A stretch of DNA of 37,242 nt. Source: Parachlorella kessleri. Lineage: Eukaryota > Chlorophyta > Trebouxiophyceae > Chlorellales > Chlorellaceae. Made by a program: the position numbers and the translations under genes. The notes beneath the pieces are model-generated. The model ran no database searches, was not told the DNA's origin, and saw only the letters and a list, made by a program, of their open reading frames with translations. This document shows positions 15,024 through 23,372 of the stretch, one piece after another (position 1 is the stretch's first letter; each line of letters starts with the position of its first letter). The stretch is taken from the NCBI GenBank assembly GCA_001598975.1, contig BBXU01002752.1:1-37242 (forward strand), given 5' to 3'.

Positions 15024-15598
15024 ATGGCAGGCCTGTTGGACTCCCTCAAGTCGAAGATCCCCAAGGAGCAGGTGGAGGCTGCTACAACCAAAGCCAAGGA
15101 AGAGGCCACTCAGGTGGGTACTAGCATATAGGGCAGGTGTGTTGGTATAGGGAGCAGTACCACTTTTGATATCGGCAGGTATGTGCAGGGCCTTTCCCAT
15201 GCTCATGTGCAGCCTGCTCACGTACAGGGTTGACCCATGGGCAGCTTGGGACGATTTCCCCTTGCATGCCAAGTAGCTGGTGTGCAGGCCTCTGAGTATG
15301 CTGTGGGCATTCCCGGCAGTGCCCTCCTAGACTGTTAGTAAATCTCTTTAAGGGGTTGGCAACGGTGTCAGAGCGGCAGCACCACTACATGATTCTGCAC
15401 AGCAACTTCCAAAGGGGCTCTCATTGTTGTCCTCAGGCCATCGACAAGCTGACCGAGAGCCTGGTTGGCGGCGAGAAACCTGCAGTGGCAGGCGCAAGTG
15501 GTGGTGAGAAGCCGGCCGCCCTAGCAGCTGAGACTGGTGAAGCACCACCCGCGCCAGCCAAGCCTTCAAGGCTTGAGAGTGCTTACAGCTTGCATTGA
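15024..15598 (+). CDS. Small Lys/Ala-rich helical protein (83 residues), unrecognised
   Basis: Two exons, 15024-15113 and 15437-15598, join in phase 0 (CAG|gtgggt donor, CTCAG acceptor) and end in TGA. The N-terminal half is a charged amphipathic helix (LLDSLKSKIPKEQVEAATTK, then KAKEEATQAIDKLTESL). The second half carries a near-duplicate of the motif GGEKPA followed by an Ala/Pro-rich tail. This resembles small hydrophilic LEA-like or stress proteins in composition only; no family is claimed. The frame stays open upstream to ATGs at 14814 and 14844, giving a stretch rich in Arg, Lys, Pro and Leu with almost no acid (for example VLPITSVVPKLPYIFRCPF). It could be an organelle transit peptide if transcription starts early enough. 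The 15024 start is the conservative choice. Confidence 0.6.
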
Positions 15599-16067
15599 TG
15601 ACAGTACACCACCCTGCCTATACCCGTACCACGTCTATTTGTATCTACCCACCCTTTAGACTCACCATCTCTAAGTAAACGTTATAGTGGTTTCTGTTCT
15701 CTGGGCTTGTGACTTGTGCACCCAGAGAAAAGTGCTTGTGACTAGGTATGCCCTGCTAGACACAAGTGACTACTGGGCAGGTGTGCCGAGGTGCTGTTGA
15801 GGTCAGAGGCATTGAAAATCAGAACTTGTCTCTGAATGTGGCCATTCCGGTATAGCGAAACCCGTCAGGTGGGTGCGTCAAGGAAGCAGCATCGACAACT
15901 CGATGGAATTCCAGCAGGGATTGCGCAGTACAGAGGCAGGACTCTTTGCGATCAACTACTGCAATGGCCGACAGCTGGGCGCCTGCTTCTCGACGTTTGT
16001 TACTACCTCTTTAGTATCACATCAGAGAGGATAGAGGTTGATAAGTTACCGGTATCTGCTGATTGAC
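15599..16067. other. Intergenic region between two plus-strand genes
   Basis: About 470 bases hold the 3' UTR of the 83-residue protein gene and the promoter of the next gene. I see no RNA gene, mobile element or clear regulatory motif. Confidence 0.5.
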
Positions 16068-17652
16068 ATGATGGAGCATGGCACCTCTCTCTTTCTTCGA
16101 CGGCCGTGGGTGGCAACAGACAGACATGGAGCCTCAAATCATGCAGTCTTACAGACCTTCGCTTTCCGGCATCGCCATAGACCAGTTCAGCACAGGCTGG
16201 CACCCCTCTCGGCGTACAAGTCCAACCCCAAATACAACAATTACAGGCACGTTGCTGTTGTGTAAACCATGCTGGCCAGCGCAGGGGATAGGGCCCACAG
16301 CTTTTGAGGTACTGAAATTCCTGCAGGTGAAGGAGACAAGGCTTGTGTGGCATGTCCCTGCACTGGAGAAGAATTTATCTGTGTGCTCTGCCTATGCAGG
16401 AGCCGACAGACTGTGGAGAAGGAGTACTATAGGGAGTGGGAGCGCACAACAGCTCTGACAGAAAACTACACGCACAGGCAGCGCACACTGGCGTCCACAT
16501 TGGCCAGCTTGCCTGGCCTTGTCCAGTTCTACTTTGTTCCTGGCCCGGTCAGCTTTGTCTGGTTCTGGATCTGGCAGGCGGTTCTAACAGTTGCGCGGCA
16601 GGTCCAACGACGGCTGGTCTTGTTAGGTGAGCGTCTATGGACAAGTGATGCTGCGAGCTGTCGTACGCAGTTGGTGGGGCTGGCTCCAGTGTGACCCTAA
16701 TTTTGATACGTACAATATATGCGTTTATATATCTTTTGCTCGAGTCCTGCAGTGGGGGACCTCCTTGCAGACAGAGGACCGGCACTGTCCTTTTGAACGA
16801 CTTCCTTGTACCTCATGAACTGTCAGCATGCATGGCTTGGTGTGGTACCCAGCTTGGCTCCGGGTTGCGCTGCTGCTACTCAGGCTGCAAACTGGAGGCG
16901 GGCCTGCTACAAAGAGCTGGGCGGCCGGGCGGAGTGCAGCGGAGAATGACTCTGCTCCGGTGGCACAACCGCATCCCGCTTGTCGAAGACCTAAAATACT
17001 GGGCCAACCTTCTGCAGGCAAGTCTGGTTGTCAGGGGGGCGGTGGAGGGGGGCGGTGGGTAGGAAGGGAGTGCTGGGGCGGTGGGTATTAGGAGCGCAAG
17101 TGTGACCGCAGTGATGGGTGTTGCAACTGTGAGGTTTGGGAGTGGCAGTCCACACAGAGGAGAGTTAAACCTTGATGGTGGGACACTCGGGCATTGTACT
17201 TGGTCAGCGGTTAAGAGCTTTTGGTGTGAGAACCAATGGCTGCTAGCTACGAAGTGATACGGCTGGATGCAATGTATGAGCCTGGGGCCACTCTGGTTGC
17301 CTGGGCCACTTCTGCTCACGGCAGCAAGCATCAAAACTGGGGTGTATAACCTGGTCCTCTACAGCTTGTTGAGGCTGCTGCAACGCTTTGGTGATATGCG
17401 TAGCTGGGAGCCATCGGGGATACATGCTTTACATCTGCATGGCATTGTCAGGGGGAATGGGGTGCGGAACCAGAGCGCACTTAGAAGCTGGCTTCAAGGG
17501 CTGAACTGGGATACTTGCGGGTGTTGTTGCAGGGTAAGGTGTACGAGCCACGGCTGCGCGACCCCGAGCCGGGCGACTATGGGCCCAACTACATGCCGCA
17601 AGGCATTGTCGAAGTGGAGTCGGTGGCACCAGCAGAGCTTGCCGCCGCGTGA
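16068..17652 (+). CDS. 219-residue protein with one hydrophobic segment, unrecognised
   Basis: Four exons close in frame: 16068-16246, 16400-16626, 16884-17017 and 17533-17652 (TGA). The N-terminal 60 residues are rich in Arg and His with few acids, as in a mitochondrial presequence, and end in SAYKSNPKYNNYR. A charged helix follows (TVEKEYYREWERTTALTEN). A hydrophobic, Trp-rich segment (PGPVSFVWFWIWQAVLTVAR, about residues 105-125) is the likely membrane span. The C-terminal part has RWHNRIPLVEDLKYWANLLQ and a conserved-looking GDYGPNYMPQGIVEVESV. Two of its three introns have GC donors (16247 gcacgt, which is weak; 17018 gcaagt). The sequence suggests a mitochondrial or other organelle membrane subunit; that is inference. 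A competing frame with ATG at 16078 lacks a phase-compatible donor. Confidence 0.65.
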
Positions 17653-17690
17653 GGTGCACAGCGCGCTGCGCATGACTAGGCAGCTGTGCT

Positions 17691-17695
17691 TGTAA
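17691..17695 (+). terminator. Candidate UGUAA polyadenylation signal
   Basis: TGTAA lies 39 bases after the stop of the 219-residue membrane protein gene. That is close for a 3' UTR but within the possible range. Confidence 0.4.
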
Positions 17696-18167
17696 GGGCT
17701 TGTTTGGCAGGACCGCTGATGTATGTACACCGTGGTTTACATTCGGGTATGGTTCAGGCGTGGCCTGCCTATACAGCAACCCCCGCACAGCCAATGAGCA
17801 GGCGAGGTATGACAACATGGTATACAGCAGTGCTGCAACATGATACGCACCTAACATGGGCGCAGTGCAAGCACAGGAACCCCTGCTATTGTACATAGAC
17901 AAGGCGGGGCACAACAGTTCTTGCCGTCCTGCATGGGATGACTAGCTACGACATGGCCTAGCACATTTTGCGCTTGAGGAATGGCAACCTTACCTACTAC
18001 AATGACATGGCACATTTTGTACACTGTTCTCCAAAACTGTGCGAATTCTCTATTTTGTGCAGTTGCCATTATACAGCTGACCCCACCTGTCCCCACTTCA
18101 GCAGGTGTGTGTGCAGTCCATCCACATCGTCCCCTCCTCTGTTTCATAGCATGCCTCTCTAACAAAC

Positions 18168-18227
18168 CCAGCCCTGTCAGTCCAGTTCACTGCTACCTCC
18201 TCTCTGTTCGGATTGCCTGCCACCACT
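18168..18227. repeat. Dispersed repeat, diverged copy C
   Basis: Similar to 18390-18441 and to the better-conserved pair at 5769-5874 and 34896-35001. The shared order is CCCTGTC, then CAGTTCAC, then CTGTTCGGATTGCCTGCCAC. Confidence 0.5.
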
Positions 18228-18389
18228 ACCAAAGACAGCCTGTCCAGCCTACAAGGGCCTCATTTGAACCCACGGCTCACCCTCGCAACGCAAAGCACCT
18301 CCAGCCTGGCCTTCCAACCACAGTCAGTCCTACCCACTGGGTGCGAAAAGCATGGGTACCCGGGCTCGCACCCCTGCCACCACCACCAA

Positions 18390-18441
18390 GCCTAGCCCTG
18401 TCGGAGTTCACACCTTCCACTCCTCTGTTCGCATTGCCTGC
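18390..18441. repeat. Dispersed repeat, diverged copy D
   Basis: Carries CCCTGTC, GAGTTCAC and CTCTGTTCGCATTGCCTGC in the same order as the other copies. It ends about 25 bases from the stop codon of the minus-strand gene, so it would lie in that gene's 3' UTR. Confidence 0.5.
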
Positions 18442-18466
18442 TGCCGTCCACAAGTGCATGCCCCGC

Positions 18467-19921
18467 TCAGGCCCGCCTTAGCGCGTGGCGGTATGTGGTT
18501 GCCGCCTCCAGGGCAGCCCTCTTGCTGCGCAGCTCCTGCACCCCCGCCCTCAGGCCCTTGATGTTGTCGCCCACAAATGACAGGGAGTCCATGAGGGCCT
18601 TGAGGGCAGCCTACAGCAGCAGCAGCAGTAGCAAGAGATGCGGGCGGTCCAAAGCTTGGTGCTACGCGGTAGCTTGTACGGTTGCTGCAATCAGTGAGCT
18701 TGGCGCTACGCAGTAGCTAGTACGGCTGCTGCACTTATGGGGGGTCGGGGGGCAGGCCCACTACGACTAAGAACTTACCGTGCAACTGGGCAGGACATCA
18801 CAGCAATGCCAGTACCACTACTAAATGCAGCTACATCCCCCAAGCACCTTCAGTAACTCCCTGTCAGCGGCCTCAAACCTACGTCTCCACTTTGCGGCTC
18901 CAGCTTCCTGGCATGAATTCTGCTCGCATCCTGCCCCGCATGCTAACAACCCACACAGGTGCAGTTAACGCAGACCAGCGTGCAGTACAGTCATCAACTA
19001 CTGCCCGCTCCGCCCCCCACCCCGCACCTTGTGCTCTCGCAGGCTGGACAGCCAGAAGTCAACATCACGCGAGGCCTCCAGCAGCTGTGAACACACTTCT
19101 ATACTCAGGCGTGCATGCCAGGCCGGCTGCCCAGCAAGCCCCAGCTTGCCGCTTCCCCAGGTGCTGCCGCTCCTGGCATCGCGGCTGCTGCCCCTGCTGT
19201 GACCTGAACTGCTATTGGCACCCGGCCGGCTTGCTTGCCCGGCGACAGGCGGATCTACTCCCCACCCAGCGCAAGATTTCCCCCCCTCCTCCTGCTCGTC
19301 TTCACTGCTGCTGCTGCTGCTGCTCCTGTCGACATCACGCCCTGCGCCCCGGCTGCCGCTACCATGCTGTGGTGGTGTGCTGACGCCGGTCGTGTCAGCT
19401 GCTGCTAGCTCCACCTGGGCACGGGCTGCTGCCAGAATCTCCTTGCCAAGGGCGCTGCTGGCATGGGCAGAGCCCTTGCCCGCCACATCTGCCAGCAACT
19501 TGTTCAGGTCCCACCGCCTGTGGTTGACGGTCCTGTCCAGCTGGTTAAGCTGCGTCAGCGTGTGCTGCAGGGCGCAAAAAAGACACCGCAGGTACAGTTG
19601 CTGCAGATCTCTCAAGCGCGCTGCCATGTCGGAGGCCCCGGCACCGCTTCCCCAGCCGACAAAGGCAACAGACCACGCAGGACAGAGGGGGGCTATGCGG
19701 ATGCCGGCGAGAAGGAACGCCTGCCATGCAGGCTCAAAAAAAAACTGTGAAGAGCATATGCAGTTTGGCACGCCGCGCGGCGCAAGGCCCTGCCGGTGCA
19801 TCATAGGAGCCAGCAGCAGACCTGTAAATGCCGCTCCAGAGTTGCTGATGTCTCCTCAAGCTCGTCCAGGTCGGTGACCTTGGATCTCAGGGCATGGCAC
19901 ACCTTGTCGATGGATCGAGCT
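18467..19921 (-). CDS. Helical protein with a Ser/Glu/Asp-rich insert, unrecognised; 5' end uncertain
   Basis: Three minus-strand exons join in phase: 19921-19822, 19564-19028 and 18610-18467 (TGA), about 259 residues. The first begins after an acceptor TTACCGCAG in phase 2, so at least one upstream exon with the start codon is missing from the model; an ATG open stretch near 20083 is not phase-compatible. Helical segments are DELEETSATLERHLQHTLTQ, RTVNHRRWDLNKLLADV, LLEASRDVDFWLSSLREHK and a C-terminal helix AALKALMDSLSFVGDNIKGL. A low-complexity Ser/Glu/Gly segment sits between them. The layout of short coiled helices around a disordered loop recalls small complex subunits (kinetochore, BLOC/BORC-like), but no family signature is seen. 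The acceptor before 19564 has a strong T-rich tract. Confidence 0.6.
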
Positions 19922-20176
19922 CTGCGGTAAGAGGGGGCCCAGCTGTTCCTCACAGGCTAGTCAGGCCGGAGCAGTCAACAGTCAGCCCGTTCACAGTCCT
20001 TGCCAGCCTAGAAATTCTGCCGACTTGTTGTTCCCAAGGCAACGCTGACTTGGGGAGGCGTGGGCACAGGAGGGGTAGCCACATGAGCAAAGTCGCCACC
20101 CCCTCCTGCTAATGGCTACAGGGCGGTTTGAAGGAACAGGCGCACGGGAGCTCAACGCTCCCAGGCAGAGTCAGGC

Positions 20177-20654
20177 CTACATGTACTTGTCTCGCCAGGT
20201 CCTACGGTCTGCATAATCCCGCGCGGCGGCTGTGCCAAAGTCCCTCAGGAAGCACGTCTGGAAGCCTGCCTCTGGCCGCTCGTAGATGATTGCACGCCAG
20301 CTTCTTGCAACCTGGGCACAGTGGCACAGGTCCTGCACCTGCAGGCACACCATGGAAGCTGAGCTGCAGGGGACCCCAGCAGGGTCATCCAAGCAGCTAC
20401 TTGCTGTCAGTCACTTGCACCTTGCAGTCACAGCCTGCAGGCTTGTCTCAGCAGGCCCTTCAGCCTCTTGGCACGGCTGTTAGACTTACCTCTAGCTCGT
20501 TGAATATGTGAGCAATGACCTCAGCCGGGATGTGGGGCAACTGATCCGCCCCCTCCTTTTCACCCCAAGTTCCAGCCGGGGGGGCACGCCTGTGTTTGAA
20601 AGACCTGCTGTTCGTCCTCCTTCCAATACCAGCGAATGCTATTCTTCCACTCAT
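20177..20654 (-). CDS. Small F-box protein (108 residues)
   Basis: F-box proteins link substrates to SKP1-CUL1 ubiquitin ligases. Two exons, 20654-20490 and 20338-20177, join in phase 0 (GAG|gtaagt donor, CTGCAG acceptor) and end in TAG. The F-box spans the junction: DQLPHIPAEVIAHIFNELE then VQDLCHCAQVARSWRAIIYE, matching the family pattern LP.E....IF..L...DL......C..W. The C-terminal tail (FLRDFGTAAARDYADRRTW) is short and shows no WD40, LRR or Kelch repeats. The start ATG at 20654 follows a good acceptor-like pyrimidine tract ending near 20692, so an upstream 5' UTR intron or another N-terminal exon is possible. The reading frame next to it (Trp-rich; see findings) is open up to the run of seven G at 20579-20585. 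Confidence 0.75.
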
Positions 20655-21294
20655 GTGTCGACCAGCCGAAAGACGAAGCGGGGGTTTCCACTGGAAGGAA
20701 TGAAGAAGGTAAGCAGGGGGTGGCAATAACGTGCCTATCGAAATAACAGAGTGAGTGGTTGACTTTTGGACACCTGCCCAGGTGACTCAGACCAGTCACC
20801 ATGTTGTCAGCCAAAGTCCAAGGGGGCAGGAAGCAGAGTAGGAGATCAGAAACAGCAACCACAATTACGATGAAACACAAGTAAAAACATGTATTTTGTA
20901 CCTACGAGAGCGCGACCTCTGCATTGAGGTCAGCTGAGCATGACTTGAACTCAAACAGCAAAGTCAGGCTCAAGACGGCTTAGCAAGCAATGGTCTGCAA
21001 GGGGCCTTGAAAACTTGAAAGACTACATTCAGGCTATTGCGGGAAGGATTGCGTTCCAGGCAGGAATACTTCAAGACTGAGCAAGCAAACAAACCATCCA
21101 TGATGCGACAGGCAGCTGCATGGCAACAGCCAGCAGGGGTCGTGATTCCTATATTCCACACTGCATCCAGCCAGCCTACTTCGATTGCTGCCCGCACGCA
21201 CCCCCGAACCTGTATCAGCGAGGGCCCCGGCAACTTACGGCACTTGGCCTAAATCGGGCCAAGGAAGCCACCGCTTGGGGCCACTCACTGGGCC
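20655..21294. other. Intergenic region: F-box promoter and adenylate kinase 3' UTR
   Basis: About 640 bases lie between two minus-strand genes. A pyrimidine-rich stretch ending in CCAG (minus strand, near 20692) could be an acceptor of a 5' UTR intron of the F-box gene. I found no good TGTAA on the minus strand for adenylate kinase. Confidence 0.45.
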
Positions 21295-23019
21295 CTACTG
21301 CTTCTGGACCTGCTCGTGGTATGGCTGGAGAACGCCCAGCAGCCGCGGGAGGGTCTCTGGGATGCCTCCCGTGATCTCAAAGTCCACCAGCAGCCCCTTC
21401 TCGCGGTAGTAGTCCTCTACGGGGGCGGCGGCTGCATTGTAGACCTGGGATCAACACAACCGGCGGCCAGTGTCAGCCAGCAAGGCGAAGCATGGGGCGC
21501 TTCAAGTCACCAGATGCCTGGGATGAGGGCTCTTGGCTTAGCCACCTGCCGTCACTACCAGTGGTGCACTTCTAGTAGGCTGCAGGGACGAGCACTTGCC
21601 AACTCTCCGCCCCACAGTGCCTTCCATAGAGCGCGAACACTACCGGGCCCGGCGTCGTGACTAGATGATGCAATGCCATCGACATGACGGTGGGCCCACT
21701 TACCACCGACGTGCACAATCAGGTGTGGCGATAGAGAATGCGCCACAAGTGTATCGCACAGCACAGCACAGCACAGCACAGTCCGCACCTCAAGGCGGTG
21801 GCGGATGACCTCCTCTGTGTCGTCTGACCGCTGCTCCATGTATTTGACGCACTCGGCGGGCGGGTTGAGCGGCGGCATGACGATCTCGGGGCGGTCCTCG
21901 CTGGCGGGCAGGTGGATGTCGGCAATGTTGTAGTTCTTGCCGCACTTGCTGCAGATGCGGCGGCCCAGGCACTTCTCAACCAGCACCTGCCAATGAGAGG
22001 GAGAGGGGCAGCAGGGAATTTGCTTTCACCCCCGCTGGAAGCTGCATTAGAAAGCACACAGGAGGGGCGGTCGCCCAGCATGATACCTCGGGCCATGATA
22101 TTGCTTGCCGGGACACTAGACAAGGCTGGCCAGTCTAGGAACACTTTCTGTAATGAGCCAAGGTTGTATCAATGTGGTTCCTGTTCGTATCAGCAGCCCG
22201 CCCAGCATGACAAAAATGCGGTTACTTCACGCACGGCCCGGTCTCATAGCTCTCAACCCTGCCTCACATGCCACCCACAGCACGTTGGCAGCCCTCCTCA
22301 CCTCCTCCCGCAGCCCTAGGTCCAATGCTAGCTGCACGTTGGCAAAGCTCTCGAGCGCCTCCGCCTGGGGCACGGTGCGTGGGAAGCCGTCCAGCAGGAA
22401 GGCCGCCTGGCCGTTAGCGTCGGTGGCCGCCTTGAAAAAGTGTTCCCGGATGACACGGAGTATGAGAGAGTCGGGCAGCAGCTTGCCTTGGTTCACTATG
22501 GCCGCCATCTGCAAGCAAGGGATAGTAGAAGGGTACACTGTGTGTGGCATACATGTGCGCTTCACTCTGTTGGGACTTCTGAGAAAGCATGCAAAGCAGC
22601 GCGTATGGCAGACCAGGCAGTGGCTTGCTCCCAACTGGGGTGGACCTGACAGGGTACAGCAAAATCAATGGACCAAGCCCAGCGTGCATACCTCCTGTCC
22701 AACGTCGCTGCCCTTCTTCATCTCTGCACGGACCAGGTCGCCGGCTGCAATGTGGTTCATGCCAAAGGCATCAGACACCCGAGTCGAATACGTGCCCTTG
22801 CCCACTCCCTGCGTAGTACTTCTAACACGTGTGAGCGCCTGGGATGGCCACATGCATGCGCTCCAAGGGTCCAGTGCTGCGCCCAGTGCTCACCGGTGGG
22901 CCCATAAACACCCAGGCAACCGGCCTGGAGTCATCAGAAGACATCCAGCGCTTCTGATGGTCAAGTGTCACCCGGGCTGTCCGCCGCAAGGCTGATTGCA
23001 GCTGCCGCATCAACAACAT
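21295..23019 (-). CDS. ADK: Adenylate kinase with N-terminal organelle presequence
   Basis: Adenylate kinase interconverts ATP + AMP and 2 ADP. Five exons close exactly in frame to 265 residues: 23019-22894, 22808-22692, 22508-22302, 21986-21789 and 21444-21295 (TAG). The P-loop FMGPPGVGKGTYS spans the first junction. NMP-binding features are HIAAGDLVRAEM and FLLDGFPRTVPQAEAL; the LID begins GRRICSKCGKNYNIADIHLP, with only two clear LID cysteines; RSDDTEEVIRHRLEVY follows the LID. The first 25 residues (MLLMRQLQSALRRTARVTLD onward) are Arg/Leu-rich without acids until Asp20, which fits a mitochondrial transit peptide. All junctions are GT-AG and phase 0. It is divergent from the F-box/WD40 gene, 353 bases away. 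Confidence 0.95.
21756..21780. repeat. GCACA pentanucleotide repeat
   Basis: Five perfect GCACA copies lie in the last adenylate kinase intron, just downstream of the minus-strand donor at 21788. Confidence 0.85.
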
Positions 23020-23372
23020 GGTAACACAGCTAGGCACAACACTGAAAGCTACAGCTGCAGCCGATGTTTGCCTCCGACGTCGGTTTACACACAATACTGA
23101 GTGAGCAGACTACATGGGTTTCGTCCAAGTTTTGTCACAGGAGGCCTCTAATATTTAAGTAACGTTTAGTCATAGCGCCAACTCACCCAAAACACCCCAC
23201 ATACTGTGTTGCAATCACACAACCTAATGGCAGGTCGGTCATAATTTTTTAAGGCAGTTGTGAGCGCATCGCAGAAAACAGACATGTTGCATGACATGTC
23301 TGGGATGGCTGGGATGACGTCGCTGTGCTGAAGGGCTGCGGGAGCAAGCCCTGGTGTAGTCATTGGAAACCA
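23020..23372. promoter_or_regulatory. Divergent promoter region, adenylate kinase / F-box-WD40
   Basis: 353 bases separate two ATGs on opposite strands. The centre is clearly more AT-rich than the surroundings (ATATTTAAGTAACGTTTAG near 23150 and ATAATTTTTTAAGG near 23240), as expected of core promoters in a GC-rich genome. No factor site is claimed. Confidence 0.45.

Larger units (their letters stand above)
17653..18466. other. Convergent intergenic region with two diverged repeat copies
   Basis: About 810 bases lie between the stop of the membrane protein gene (+) and the stop of the helical protein gene (-). Two related segments (18168-18227 and 18390-18441) share the core CTCTGTTCG.ATTGCCTGC with copies elsewhere in the window. 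Nothing else is recognised. Confidence 0.55.

Noticed and set aside
16078..16458. Plus-strand frame starting ATG 16078
   Set aside because: It has no donor of the phase needed for the next exon; the alternative frame from 16068 joins cleanly and gives a coherent protein.
18255..18285. A second T-loop-like sequence (minus strand GGGTTCAAAT)
   Set aside because: No cloverleaf can be drawn around it; it sits in an ordinary 3' intergenic region.
19215..19877. Plus-strand open frame of 220 codons
   Set aside because: It is a shadow of the minus-strand helical protein: Ser/Leu/Cys runs mirror the antisense Ser/Glu/Gln repeats, and no splice-consistent gene contains it.
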